From Hetaerina americana (taxonomy: Eukaryota > Arthropoda > Insecta > Odonata > Calopterygidae), in the NCBI GenBank assembly GCA_022747635.1, contig JAKTNV010000003.1:45993475-46057474 (forward strand): a DNA stretch of 64,000 bases, written 5' to 3'. Position numbers and translations under genes: made by a program. Numbering within the stretch: the stretch's first letter is position 1; the number at the start of each line of letters is the position of its first letter. Shown here piece after piece: positions 33,385 through 46,526 of the stretch. A model generated the notes under the pieces. It had not been told where the DNA came from. It did not search any database and was given only the letters and a program-made list of their open reading frames with translations.

Positions 33385-34885
33385 TATAATAAGGTAATTA
33401 TCATCAGTATTTCAATCCTAAGTTTGGTTTACTGCAGTCCTCCAGTCTACTCCATTTAATGTTAATTCCCTCGACCTCTGATAGGTTCCCTGTTTTACGT
33501 CCATCTTAATTTGCCCTATGTACTTGTCCCTTAGCCTTCTTCGCGGGATATTTTCTTCAATTTTTACCTCTATAATATTTCTAACTTATCCATTGTGCCT
33601 CAAGGTATGCCCAATCCATCAATTTCTTCTTTGCCGTAGAGTTCTCCACAGGGTCCCAACCTCTTCTGCTCTTCTGTACACTACTTCGTTCCTTACTTTG
33701 TCTGTCTATTTAATCTTCGGCATTCTCTTCCAGCACCATGTTTCGAAGGCTTCTATTCTTTGATGATCCACTTTTCCAAAGTTCCAAATCTCTGAACCAT
33801 AGAGCGCCATGCTCCACACGTTAGTCTTAACGAATTGTTTCCAGCCTTGGGTTCTTTGAACATAGTAATCGCCTTTTCTTCATGAATGCGTTCTTAGCTT
33901 GGGCTATTATTCGCTAGGTGTCGGTCGAACTTCTTCCATCTCATGTTATGCTGCTGCCCTGGTAGATGAAGGGTTCCACTTGCTCTAGTTTCACCCCTCG
34001 CACTATGATATCTGCATTCAGCTTCTCTCTTCCACAGACTAGAATTTTAGTTTTCTTCTTGTTGATGTTCATATTATATTCCCCTAGTACTTGATCCATA
34101 GCACTTAAGAGTTGCTTTCAGGTACTCTCGCGTTACTGCCTCTACTGCGATGCCATCTGCAAACCGGAGCATGTTGATTTCTTCTCCATTTACCCTGACT
34201 CCTTTGATAACCAATTCTTGTTTTTCTTTTACTGCCTGTTTCAGGCACACGTTGAATATTGCTGAAGAGAGGTTGCATCTGTGTCTTACTCCTTTGTTTA
34301 TGCTGGCTTCTATTTTTCTCCCATTTTTCGTTTGCATTGTTGTAACCTAATTCTTGTGGAGGTAATGGGCAAATCTTATGTCGTTGTAGCCCAATCCAAG
34401 CGCTTCCGGTATCCTGAATTTCTTGTTCCATTCGGCGTCGACGAAGGCCTTCCCCAAGTCCTCGAATGCCACATATAATGGCTTATTTACGTGTCGCCTT
34501 TTTTCGACTACTCTCAAGCTGAGAATCACCTCTCTTGCTCCAAGGTTTTTCCGGAATCCGAATTGGTTTTCTGAGATGTTTCCTTCTATCTTTCCTTCTT
34601 TTATCCGGCTTATTATCCGAGCAAGGATTTTTGATGCTTGAGTCATCAGGCTCAATGTTCTGTGTTCTTCGCATTTATCTGTTTTCGGTTTCTTCGGTAT
34701 TGCAATCATAATACTTTTCTCGAGGTCTTCTGGTATCTTTCCGCTGTCGTAACTATCTTTGATTATTTCATAGAGGGCATCCTTCGCTTTGACCCCGACT
34801 GCCTTGATTATTTCTCCGTTTATTTTGTCAACTCCGGATGCTTGGTTGTTTCTTAGGTCATCCTCGGCTCTCTCGAATTTGCTTC
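33385..34885 (-). mobile_element. RTE-like LINE family B, RT to 3' end
   Basis: On the minus strand from about 34885: LRNNQASGVDKINGEIIK, a KSIMIAIPKKPKTDKCEEHR block, then NQFGFRKNLGAREV, YVAFEDLGKAF (RT motif A region), and GVRHRCNLSSAIFNV (motif B, normally GxRQGCxLSPxLFN). RFADGIAVEA is motif C with the second Asp of FADD changed to Gly. The C-terminal part follows in broken frames to the 3' end near 33395, which matches the family B copy at 4550-4580. Starts in the RT N-terminus, so it is 5'-truncated. Dead by motif C and several stops. Confidence 0.88.
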
Positions 34886-36589
34886 GCGAAAAAATTCAAT
34901 GCACATGCGTCGCTTCTCCAACACCTTTATCCACACCGACTCAAAAATTTGTACAACAAGCAAGTGTGCTCAAGCTAAGACAACAATCGCAGTCATGCAG
35001 AGACAAGTCAAGACAAGGCCACGAATAAGGCGGTGCTTTACTTCTCAAAGACGCCACTACAAGGCGATACCTCATTTATTGCGATCCGTCAAGCAGTTCG
35101 CGCGTAGAAAGACCATTCTCATCATTTTTGTACAGACTTTGTAAATATACGCCCACGAAGGCAATTTAAAGGCATTTCTACTGCCAATATAATTATATCT
35201 GTTAATCCGTAAAAAAATTAAAATATAGACGATGAAATTATTCAATAATTACGTGAACCCAAAATTTAGTGATTTTCTCTAATTAACTGTATATTTAATT
35301 CATCCTAGGGAAAACTATTAAATCCAAAAGAATACACTTTTTCCAAATGTTTCAAGGATGGCTTGGGATACATATATGTACACGCAAACGTATTTTTTTG
35401 GTAATGAACGAAAATGAAATGAAAGTGGATATTAACAATTGTTTGATAATGTTTGAACACTTTCTATTGATACATTTTGTTGAAAATCGATTAATTAAAG
35501 TAATGATTACAAGTATTCATTAATTCTTGACTTTCCTGTTGCAACTATATTATTTATCGTCCGTCTTACGGATTTCACTTTTTCAGCGTAATTTCCTTTC
35601 TCTGCACTCCTCGCTATCCACCAGCTATTTCTTACAATAAAAAACGCTCAGTTTGCGTTTATCTGTAGAATTCAGAGGCGTCATATTATTTATATATATT
35701 AGGGGTCGGTATTTTATAACCCACTCCAGCACGTCCTCATGATGATCCGTAGGGCATGATTGAAATGTTGAACAGAGTAATGAGCTCTACATTCGTCATC
35801 AATTTAAGTCGTGATACTGCCAACACTGAACCGAACCTAACGCGATTCCCACGACGCGTCATTGACGTTGAGTCACAAGAGCTATTACTGCCAACTGTGC
35901 TACAGAGGATATCGCATTATGCACAACGAAAACGCCCTAAGAAAGACCTATAAACGCACCATGATCAGACTTAAATTTCAGTTCCCGGAATATACCAGCT
36001 GTCGGACAGTCAAATGTTTAGCTAAGGATTAATTTCAATTGAAAAGAAGTAATCTTTTGCATAACTTGTCAAAATTGCAGGACATTTTTATTCCAAAGAA
36101 AATGCATCAGTGCGATAAGGTTACTAATAGTATGCACGATAGTAAGATGGAAATTTTATTAATACGACTATTCATTTTGACATTTTCCCGTCTTAACCCC
36201 TGGGTGTTTAATCGCTCCAATAAGAAGTACAAAATAGCAAAACAGTCAGTCAATTGAATATTCTATCTCGCAGACAGCCTTCGGTTCCATGATTTGAAAG
36301 TCACATTGGGCAGGGCAGGGGCGGAATATTTAGGCACACCGAGACAGCAACACTCAACAGAAGTGGTTGGGATAAAATCACATGGGGCTATCCTGCAAAC
36401 CAAACAAGCTCCGGAGGGAAGTTTAGTGTATGAAGTAGTAATTATTTCGGGTGAAGGGAGTGTCGTGGGAAATGAGTGGGGAGAGGGGGTTCGTTGCTCG
36501 ACCACAAATTTTCTCTTGTTTAACAGATGCATGGGTAAATGAGTGGAACCTATATGTTTCATTTTTTCACTTCACGATGTTTCACTTTG
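34886..36589. other. No gene seen
   Basis: AT-rich spacer. 36260-36540 is GC-richer, with an open frame on each strand, but shows no recognised motif; perhaps an unidentified repeat. Confidence 0.35.
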
Positions 36590-36775
36590 CCGGCCTCGGT
36601 GGTGGCGGGGTAACGTCCTCGCCTACCAACCCTAAGGTCGCGGGTTCGGAAGTGGATTTCCCTCCATCTACGGCTAGGTTGTATGTGATTGTCTTCAATA
36701 TAAAGTCTGTAATGTAGGGTTAGGTGGAAGAAGGGACTATTAATTCGCCCAATTAAATCGATAAATAAATAAATT
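36590..36775 (+). mobile_element. tRNA-derived SINE-like element (family C)
   Basis: The head CCTCGGTGGTGGCGGGGTAA then AAGGTCGCGGGTTCGGAAGT has A- and B-box-like segments at tRNA spacing. It is followed by a short body and an AAAT-type tail (CGATAAATAAATAAATTAA) at 36757-36776, typical of SINEs. Distinct from families A and B. Confidence 0.6.
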
Positions 36776-39700
36776 AACTTGGAACATAACCTTTGAAAAC
36801 TCGCTTCATTATGAAAAAAGTAACACTGAGGAGGGCGTGGGAGAAGGTATGGTTCCGATGTGCCTTGATAAAGAATCGGGGCTAGTACACTGCGAAATCA
36901 CCTTCTTTTTTGAATGAGTGATACCGTGAATGACATAATATTCAATTTATTCAAATCAATGGAAAATCGTAAATTTCTCAAAGTTTATGGATTGTGGATT
37001 TGATCATATAAGCGGTGAGCGTCGCTCTGCTCGAATTCAAATCCTTCATCCCATTAATTTTCTCAATAAACGACACCAATAGCCATTATAATCATGGCAT
37101 CGATTCCTTTAGGTTTTATGATAAGATGTCATCAACAATAAATATTACCGCCCGCCATAAAACCTTATTAAGTACTCTTCTCAAGTATCTTTCTGCAAAT
37201 TTCATCTACATATCAATACGTCAGCTTTCATTTGGTATCACAGAAGAAATAATATTCAAAACAACATTCCTTATCATCGCCGGAAGGGATGCACCATCGA
37301 GGGTAAAAGTAAGCCTGTCTTTCAAAAACTTCTCCAAGTTTTGATCTCTTTGCAGCAATGGGAATTCAACCATTGTTTTTACATTTACCGTGCAAATTGC
37401 AAGTGCTTTCACATATCATTAGAAACTCCTTACAAATCAAACGTAGCTCTTTCAAGTGTCATCGTGTTTCCCCGGAAATTCTCAGCTTCACCCAAACTGC
37501 GTAATTTTTCGGTTGCCAATTATTTATGGGAAGCAACAGGCGGCACGGAGAAAGGATTTGGTCCCACTTTTCCTAGTATGTGCATTTCCCACGCCGCTGT
37601 GCTTGATAGTACTTCGGTGAGCTATCCTTACCTAGCAAATCAAACTTGGGATTTATCACTGTGGTTTTAGTTGTTTTCATTCTTTTGAATGAAAAATTCT
37701 AATCTACGTGGGAATATGGGCATGAGAATGTATCTTAACAGAAGTGGGGGAGTACGGAAGCTGGCATGATGTGGTTCAAAATTTAAGGCCAACGTTACAT
37801 TCCAATTTTGGTAAGCATTCTTCACTATGGCATTCTGCGTTTCTTGATTGATCCCTTGGTAACAAAACCACGCACTTGACTCAAACCGACAATCGGATGG
37901 GTGAATAAGGAACGGATTGCGGTCGAGCTAAGCATGTTTTTCACTCTCTTCATATATTTTTCCCCCATAGATTCCTAGCCAAATGCATTTGCGAATCAGT
38001 GGCCCTGCAACACGGAATTTTTTTAAACCTGGGATTGAAATTATAGTAATTTATCAATTAATGATTGATCGGGTGATGGATGACTGGAAACGGACGGAGC
38101 GAACATGTGAGCGAACCCTAGGTTAAATTGAATCAGTCGAAAGAGGTAATGATTGTGGATGGATGCTCGGGGATGGAGTTAGCAGTGTTTCATGTAGGAA
38201 GCTCGTTTGAAACTGTCACTTCAAATCGTGCAGTGGAATGAAACCCGGGAATGCAATTAAAAGTTTTCATTAAATAGGGCGATGACCTATATGTCTAACG
38301 CCCCAAAAAAGACAATTGGGATGATTGTACTTTTAGTTCTTATGGCAGCTTTTGTTATTAGATTGTCAAGTCGAAATAAGATGCAACAGCGGTAAAATAT
38401 ATATTTCATTTCCTATAATTGGTGGAGTTCCAGTAATATATCGATTTTACATTGACAAAATATGTTTAATAGCAGACAGTAAGTAATAAAATTGGAAATG
38501 TCATGAGATACACCAGCAGAAATGAAACATATGCCATGAGTCATAATATTATTCACCGTGACAAGATATCACGGGGATCACAATGCGAGCTGCATAAGAA
38601 TATTGAAAATATTGACACAAGATAGCCGCTTCAAAAGGTTTTCTTTTGAGCTTTAAGACGGAGATTTCAAAAAAACTCTCTCCGAATTGAAAAGGGCTTA
38701 ATAATTTTTAATTGTTCTAAATTCGATTGAAAACAATTATAATCAATGATTTTATACACTGGGAAATCATTTGAGCCGTTATTTCAAATTATTAATTCAA
38801 CGACATGCTTTTCAGAGTCTAAAGCCACAATTAGGCTTCTCGAAACACACTTTTGAATAATGGACTTTCCAGACGTAAGTATGCAATGACAGACTCAGGC
38901 CGTGAGATATACCAGGTAATAATCATTCTCAGGATCGAAAAGATCGCTAATTCTATCAAAGCGACTAAACTCCGAAGATAGAATGTTCCAGGTATTTACA
39001 GGTATGCTTCTACAACACAAATGCTGCATTAAAATTTAATACCAATCTTCTCTCTCGTAAAAGGGATGCCATGTAATCGTGTGATAATCTACCTGTCGGA
39101 TTCAAATTTACTTAAATATCTTCATCGAAAGATACCAATGAGTACCTATTTTTTACCATCATTTAGTTTAATGTAAATACAGTCTTAACTTATTTCGTCA
39201 TTCATACAGTCATTACAACCTTTGTTGCATTACAGTCCTCACTGCCACCTAAACTTTAGTATGAGACAACGAAAAAAATCACAGCTTCATCAATCAAAAA
39301 TACACGAAGAAAAAAAAATTACAATAGGAGTAATATATAATTAAGGTTACCAACATTTTTAAGATTCTATTTATATAAGCAAAGTTTTTTATACGAATGA
39401 AAGTTCATGAGGAATTATCAATACTATTTCAGAGGATCTTGTTCAGCCAATGCTAACGCATTTTCCCAAAACTAAATCTAATTGTGGCCGAGACCGTTTT
39501 CCATTTTGGTTCAAGCGATTTCCTTAGATAGAATAGTGTGCAAAATTACATTTTGATTGCCCTTTCCAATTGCATTTCTCTAGCAACATTTACAAATTTT
39601 GAGTGAGCACATAAAAATACCAAACAAACACTCACTGAGCACTCATATTTGGGCAAGATTCAAGAAAGAAATACAAAAACAGACGGCTATTCTCCACATG

Positions 39701-40589
39701 TAGGTCAACATTGAAGTAATGAACGTTACTTGGTGATTAGGTCAAACTATGTACTCATTGCAATTTTTCGCTTTCCCGTTAAAATCGGAGTTCAGCCGTG
39801 CGGCAAAGAACGGCAACTTCTGCGTTCGTTAGCAATAGAATTTCGAAAAATTAATTGAGATACTTTCTCACAAACTCTCGGCGAGACTGGTTTCTTTTCC
39901 GCTCGGCTGAGGCGTTGCATAAATATTGCGCACCACGGGGGGCATTCTTCGTGACGTGTTCATTCCACGTAGAGCATGTACGTACCTTGGCCTTTTGCGG
40001 TGCCGATATAGATGCATGACTAAGCTATAAAACGACACGGTATCTCACAGTAATAAATAAAGTGTATTCTTTTCGAATTCAGTTTCATGAATTCGTGAAC
40101 ACCTTTCGTGAAAAAATTAAAATAAGATCGGCCAAAGCATTGAAGCGTACAAGTGCAGGCGATACTGGGTGCTTTCGCAATATGGGCGTTTACGAATATA
40201 AAGGCGACACAAAATTTTTAACATCGAGCTGAACTCTTGACCTCAACCGCACACATATTCTGCTTCGATAACTTCGGATCGTTCTCATTAATGGCCATCA
40301 TTGCCATCGATGATGCTGAAAGTCTGGGAACCATTACTCAAAGCAAACAAAACGACTTCGTATTTCCAAAGTATAATACTTATCATAACAATAAATCAGT
40401 TCGCCATGGTACTTGTCTGTATTTTACGGGATCCTTGGTTCATATCGTTTTTAGTACACTCAGAACTGCTTTTAAATATTAACTTCTTGCATTGAGAAAT
40501 CGTACCCTGCTCATGGTGAATACTGTCGGTCCACAGGGGAAAGAAATACTCCCGACCACTCTGCCTTTCTAAGCATTTGCTTTAACCAA
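36776..40589. other. No gene seen; AT-rich
   Basis: No element recognised. One weak first-exon candidate lies on the minus strand at about 39986-40020: an ATG opens MHLYRHRKRPR and runs into the donor CCAAG followed by GTACGT. 39900-39990 is GC-richer, with an ATAAATATT TATA-like motif. Confidence 0.3.
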
Positions 40590-41110
40590 ATTGTTCACGC
40601 CAGAAGAGGACAGGAGGGAGGATGCTCTAGCGTCGAATTCGTTCTCAGGTAGGGGTTCAGCTTATGGTGGCTCCTTTGTGTACCGGTGAAGGGTGTTCGC
40701 CATAGGCACCGTCCCCTTCCCTCTCTGAAGGTGTACCTTGGAGGTGAAGTCATCGGAACGGTGAGAGGCCGGCGATCGGCTGAAGAACGACTAGGGGTAA
40801 CCGCAGGGACGGGGTCTAAAATGGATGGACGGTTGGAAGAGGATGATGGTTTCACGCCGAGGCCTCTCTCTTCGGCGGAAAAAGCTTCAGAAGCCTCTCA
40901 GTTGGAGGGTCAGCTCCTCGTGTGCACTGCACGGTGTTGAGTACGAAATGCTCTTGATCCACGAACCCTTGAGTCGATTCCGAGCTTACTTCTTGGGCTC
41001 TGGACATCTTTTCAACTCGTCGGAGTTACTACGACTTCTTGCGCGAGTCCAAAACCGTCCAAATTCTTCCCACAGAAATCGGTGAGTGTCGATTGATACC
41101 CTCCGCCCTG
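40590..41110. other. CpG-rich block, unassigned
   Basis: The most GC-rich half-kilobase in the right half of the left arm, with long open frames on both strands (plus 40686-40940, minus 40595-40855). A perfect donor, AAATCG then GTGAGT, occurs at about 41084. Could be an exon-bearing region, a CpG island or a repeat. No protein family recognised. Confidence 0.3.
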
Positions 41111-41299
41111 AGTTACTCTCCTTGGCGGGATACTGTTCATGACACCCTCGGAAATAATAAGATGTAGTAAAGTTTTGCCTGGAGACATGCTATCTTTCTT
41201 AAACTTCGAGACCATTATTTAAAAAAGAGAAACGTTGATACTGCCATGGCTTTGCTGAAGCTTGTACAATGTTTGTATAAAAAGTATCGGTAACAATTT

Positions 41300-41665
41300 T
41301 TCCTGACGTGCGCGTAGAGTGCTGGATGCAGACCGTCGGCTACGTGTGCACATGATCGCAGATCGTATTGGTATTGATAAAATTATAGTGCGCACCATTA
41401 TTACTGAATATTGGGTGATGCGAAAGATCTGCGCTAAACTCGTTCTGAAGGTCTTGACGGACGACCAAGAGCAGAGTCGAGTGTCTGCTTGCAAAGACCT
41501 TCTGCAACAGCATCGCGACGATTCCCCAACCCCCTTACTGTCCCAACTTGGTACCGGCAGACTATTTTCTATTGCCAAAAGTGAAATCCTCCTTCAATGG
41601 ACACCACCATAGGACCCCAAAGTGCCGTCAAAAAAGCTAGCACGCGTACCCTTAAGGACCTTCCA
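41300..41665 (+). pseudogene. Mariner-like transposase fragment (N-terminal half)
   Basis: Reads ADRRLRVHMIADRIGIDKII, RTIITEYWVMRKICAKLVLK and VLTDDQEQSRVSACKDLLQQ. This is the second helix-turn-helix and linker of mariner transposases (RxxIxxIAxxLxIxKxTV...EDLGMRKICAKLVP...LTxEQKxxR). It is followed by a degraded segment (LQWTPP, then SKKLARV) corresponding to the QW...SPRPKKAR region. The GDETW block with the first catalytic Asp is deleted or unrecognisable, and the rest of the catalytic domain is absent. Confidence 0.82.
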
Positions 41666-44600
41666 GTATTTCCCAACCAGGGAGCCTTTGAGTCGGGGAA
41701 TTATCGCTAGCAAAAGTGTGTCGACGCTCAAGGTATGTACGTGGAAGAATTTTGAGGCATTACATGGAACAATATCTGAAATAAATCTATTTTTCCGAAA
41801 CCCTTCCCGATACTTTTTATACAAATAATCTATCTATCATGGACCACCAGAAATGTAATCTCATCGCTTTGCACATCCAACTTTAAAACAAAAATCGAGG
41901 AATAGATATTTATTGGCAGAAATATTTTTTATTACGATCGCATCCCGGTAGAAAGCAACATTTTACCTCTAAACATGTTTTAATGCAATAGAGAGCTAAA
42001 AATGAGAAATTATATTTTTGAACGAAAGTTATTCAAGCGTTTCATCATTACGTGTAACTTACATTTTACAAAGTATTGAGTAGAATATACTTCGTGATGT
42101 CAATATCCTGCAGAATGACGTCTTTCTAAATGTAAAATTAACGAATGGAGATGCATTGTTGCTGAGGATAATAAATTTGCAAGGCAACACTTCTGGGGCC
42201 GTTTCATAGAGCTAAAAGTCATTTTGAAAAATCTTTTTAATTTGTAAATAAAAAGTCTGCTGATGGCAAGATGTACGGTGATAAGATATGGTGCAGCACG
42301 TACTACTTGGATGCATTATACAGATTGTGAATTTAAAGTTTTACATTATACTTCAAGACCATTGACAGAGAAATCGGCACGCAGCTTCAAATGACTCATC
42401 TTGAAACAAATCCCTGGTCACAATAATTGAATTGTTGCCGGCTCACGATACGGCACTTGTAGAAACGAAGTTAGGTGCATTCTGAGAAATAAAAAAGTCA
42501 ATTACCCCAAAATCACTCTTATTGATATAAGGGATATCAATGACCTGTAATTATAGGGAATAGCCCTTTATAAAGCGGGGCACGGGTGCATATACACTTT
42601 TACACTGGTATACAGATTAGTGGAATTCTAGAAAAGCAAAACTTGTAAACAAAGAACCCGAAATAAATTAAGTGTCGGAATTTAACCTGCTTGTAAGGAA
42701 AAACCCAGAACAAAATCAACCTCCCGGGCAATATATTAACCATGTACTGTTCTTCGCATTACAATCAAGTGAGTTGAATAAAACCTTGGAAATAAATATC
42801 AACATTGGTATTTTTGGGAAAGGAAAATAATACAAATTGTTAATGAAGATTTGAAATGCGATTCTTAGGGCGCATTAAGGGTTTCTGGATAAGCAATTTT
42901 AGCTGCTGTAAATGGGATATTTATATGAATAATTGGAAGAATAAGTTTAAAGGTCTAAACTCATGAATTGGAGAGGCAAGCTAGTTAAGTGAGACGAGCC
43001 TTCAAATAATGAAAATTCAAATTCATATTGACGTTAGAAAATACTGAACCCTTCGGTTATATAAACAAAGAGGTATTATTATGCAATAAAATCGTTAAGA
43101 ACGTCGAGGCATAGTAATTCAAGTTAAGAAATTGATCGAAAAGTAAGAGAACTCATCTATAGTTCTTCAATTCAATTTAGTTTCAATTCAAAGTTCGCAG
43201 ACTAACCAAATTAAATGTTTTTGCAAACAAGAAGCTAAGTTCTAAGACAGCTTGAAATGAAAATTGAAATGAATATTTACAGCATTGAAATTGAATTCTC
43301 TTACTAGATGGGAAAATCATAATTTTCTGTGGAAATTAATGCTAAATTGTTGCAATCTCGTATTTCCTTAATCGTATTTACAGTTTCTCCTTTTGCCATT
43401 TGCGCCCAAAAACTAATGTTAAAGAAACGTGATACAATTCCACCAAAAAATAAAAAAATGACACTGCTTTTTGTAACAAGTTTTAGTAATTTTACCATGA
43501 GAGTTTTAAATTACAAGTAATTTTTACAAACGACAATGGTGACATTTAAGTTAGATTCTGCTTCTCCTTGGAGTCGAATCAGCGTATTTCGATTATGTAA
43601 TAATTAAAATAAATAAATAAATAACGATTATTCAAAGGCTAATAAAGGTTAGAAATTACGCTCTGTAATAAATGGAATACACTTTTTGTAATTTTACTCT
43701 CTTAATAAACTTCTTACCCACGTCCGTATCTCACTCTCAATTTTCCAGATAAGTCATAGATTCAACTCTTCGACAACGATAATAAAGCAATGCGCAGTAA
43801 AATTTTCAAAAATATTTTAATATATTTTCATGGAGTCCATTATCCGATTTTCCACTTAACTTTATTCACCAGTTTCCAGTTGTACGCCAGATTTAGGATT
43901 TAGAATTAGGATTTTTCCATAGAATTAGCAATAGAAAGATGAATTAGAGAAATTTTTGTCACATATCGAGATCAAATTACTAATGTATATGCATTTTTAA
44001 ATGTGCAAAAGAAAAAGTAAGACTGCTTAAGAACTGAAATTCCTGTCGGATCAGAGTTTGGTCAATGAAAGTCATTACTCAGCAAAATTCAATCCAAGAA
44101 GGTTCAAGTGCTAAGATTGACGCACATGTATTATGGTAGTCTACGCATGAATTCGTTACGAAGAGTTATTTCTTATGAAATATTTTGTTTTCATTTAACG
44201 AGGTCGTCCTTAGGTCTTCAAAAGATATCTTCATGGTTCGAATTCATTTGCTTTTATTGGGGCTCTTAAACCTTCTAGATTAAATCCAAAAGCTGCGAGT
44301 AGAAAAAGTGAACACAAAAATTGCCACGCGATTTCCGAGGTACAAGAGAAGGGAAGCAGTTTACTTGAATTTTAGACGAGGACAAAGTATCCTATGATGA
44401 ATTTGTTTGCCATCCTTTTAAGAGAAAATACATCATGGGAATGTTAACAGGTGTTCGCCGGAATCGGCTATCGCGAAGGCAGGATGAAAGATAAAACTTT
44501 AACCTGGACGTAGTCACGAGTAAACGTTAGCTTTTAATTTTACAACCGCCTTGAGTGAAAAAGGTGATGGAATGCTATTGCACAAAGAACGCAAGGTTTT

Positions 44601-44815
44601 TCTGTATTTCCAAGCAACGTGACGAAAGAGGGGTAAGTTAAAAGGATCTTCAAGTCGAAGACCCACGTCCACATCCTACGCCTTCGAGGTCATAATTATT
44701 CAAAATTAGGCTATCGCCTATTTACTTCAAGACGGGTTGTACCTATAGAGTACGCATTAGCTAATGAGGCGCGGCTCAAGACCGTGGGTGGATAGGAAAA
44801 CAAGCACGCTAGGTA
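41666..44815. other. No gene seen; AT-rich
   Basis: About 3.1 kb without recognisable elements. The AAAT repeats near 43605-43625 may be a remnant SINE tail. Confidence 0.4.
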
Positions 44816-45529
44816 CGAGGGTCATCCGGAAAGTAGTACCCGTTCGTGAAATAAAGACACAAAAGTAAATATTAAAAAAAATAAAAAATTTTATTTGAAA
44901 GAGGATACTTTAAACTACTTCTCAACATAATCTCCAAGCAAATTAAGGCATTTGTCATAACGTGTGACAAGTTTCTGTATTCCTGCTGCATAGTCCTTCG
45001 CCGCCAGCTCATTGAGATACAGGGTCACTCCTTTAAGTTCTTCATCGCTGTCAAATCTTTTTCCTGCCAAAAAGTCTTTAAGCTTTGTAAAGAGATGAAA
45101 ATCTGAAGGGGCCAAGTCCGGGCTATACGGTGGATGGTCGAAAGTTTCCCATTTGAATTGCTGCAAAAGTTTTTGTGTTATCCCAGCTGCATGAGGCCTG
45201 GCATTGTCATGAACGAGAATGACACCAGTAGACAATAGACCTCGCCGCCGATTTTGTATTGCCCGCCGTAATTTCTTTAATGTTTCACAATACGCATTGG
45301 CATTAATAGTGTCTCCACGGGCCATAAAATCAATAAGCAATACACCTCGTCGATCCCAGAAAATGGTTGCCATGAGTTTCCTGGTGGACAGAACTGTCTT
45401 GAATTTTTTTGGTTTGTTTGGTGAATGAGCATGATGCCACTCCATTGACTGTCGTTTACTCTCAGGTGATGCATAACAAACCCATGTTTCGTCACCAGTA
45501 ATTATGCGAGTCAAGAAAGAGTCTCCTTA
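44816..45529 (-). mobile_element. Mariner element 4, 3' half with right terminal repeat
   Basis: CGAGGGTCATCCGGAAAGTA at 44816-44835, preceded by TA (44814-44815), is a typical mariner terminal repeat. The element continues on the minus strand through the transposase catalytic domain to about 45529, where homology stops. The 5' half and left repeat are missing. Confidence 0.9.
44915..45527 (-). pseudogene. Mariner transposase 4: catalytic domain open and complete, N-terminus lost
   Basis: About 200 codons are open without a stop. FLTRIITGDETWVCY carries the first catalytic Asp; VILVHDNARPHAAGI the second; YSPDLAPSDFHLF the third, 34 residues after the second. The DD34D triad is therefore intact, and the protein ends LLGDYVEK with the usual stop (44915-44917). 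The N-terminal helix-turn-helix domain is gone: a TAA lies just before GDSFLTR and unrelated DNA follows. There is no ATG start, so it cannot act as a normal transposase. The open frame suggests this is the youngest mariner in the window. Confidence 0.93.
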
Positions 45530-46332
45530 GAGAAAGAGTCTCGTAGTTTAGACAATAAGCAATTCTGTGGCACTCATACGTTTCCAAAATACCATTTCTA
45601 AACACAAACTCTAAGGGCATATACGTACTCATAAAAGGTTATGCATCAGGAAATCATGGCCTCTTTTCCAAGTGAAAACTCATATTTGTAGTAATATTAT
45701 GCGTGTGCATTAGCTCTAGAGCCCACGAACATGATAAGCACTGCATTTAAAAATCCACATTTAAAATAACAGCAACTGACAAAATCCTTTAATGAATCAA
45801 GAGATATAATGAGGAGTCCATGAGGTGTCATCACACAAAACCAATGTTATTTATATCACAACATATATATGACAAAAGTTTCTCAAAAATTCTCCGGCAC
45901 ATTTAATGTTTTGCCATTGAATATATAATAAATACCAATTTGTATGAAATGAAGATAATTTCCTTAGAATTCCCTGAATTAATTCACTGTCGAACGATAC
46001 TTTTCTTCCTCGATAATTTTAGTTGTTCTAGTTTGAAAGGGTAAGGTGTTAATAAAATCTTACAGAAATAATGTATACGATGATACCGATATACGTACAT
46101 ATAGCTACAAACAGGCTGAATCATTGACACAAATTTCTGATACTAGAGCGAAAGACTTGAAATTTACCGAGGATGTTCCTGTTCATCTGCTTATATAGAC
46201 CTGTAAGCATGATTTTAATGTGATTTCGAACGATTATTTTTCCATAGCCATAGAAGCATTTTACATAGCCATAAAATTCGAGAAAAAATTGTGATTGGGA
46301 GCATATCTAGGCAGGCTCCACTGTTCATACAC
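45530..46332. other. No gene seen
   Basis: AT-rich spacer. Confidence 0.4.
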
Positions 46333-46339
46333 TATAAAA
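46333..46339 (+). promoter_or_regulatory. TATA box candidate
   Basis: TATAAAA in an otherwise GC-rich setting, with a CpG-rich segment starting about 10 bases downstream and a strong-context ATG 80 bases downstream. A start site near 46362 would be expected. Confidence 0.4.
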
Positions 46340-46361
46340 TCTCTCCGTCGCCTACATACGT

Positions 46362-46526
46362 AGGCGGAGGGGTACATCACTACCTAGGGCAAGTTTGGCG
46401 ACTGGGCAAGTCACCATGGCGACGGAACCCCGGGGAGTGGAAGCCGTTGTTAAAGCGAATGGTCTTGTGGAAAGTCGTGGGGGGTTTATTGGGAATCGTT
46501 AAATTCACGCGCAATTGGAGATACAG
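46362..46526 (+). other. Candidate first exon
   Basis: Contains CACCATGGCG at 46412-46421, an optimal start context, opening a 28-codon frame (MATEPRGVEAVVKANG...) that stops at 46500-46502. A second ATG at 46459 opens MVLWKVVGGLLGIVKF then TRNWRYR, which stays open into the donor ATACAG followed by GTAAAA (GT at 46527-46528). The first frame could be an upstream ORF or the true product. Neither peptide is recognised and no downstream exon was found. Confidence 0.3.

Noticed and set aside
34105..34709. Plus-strand open frames around 34.1-34.7 kb
   Set aside because: They are antisense shadows of the family B LINE RT on the minus strand.
37015..37670. Two overlapping plus-strand open frames of 109 codons each
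   Set aside because: No splice borders, no recognisable motif, and codon composition like the AT-rich flanks; not enough to call a gene.
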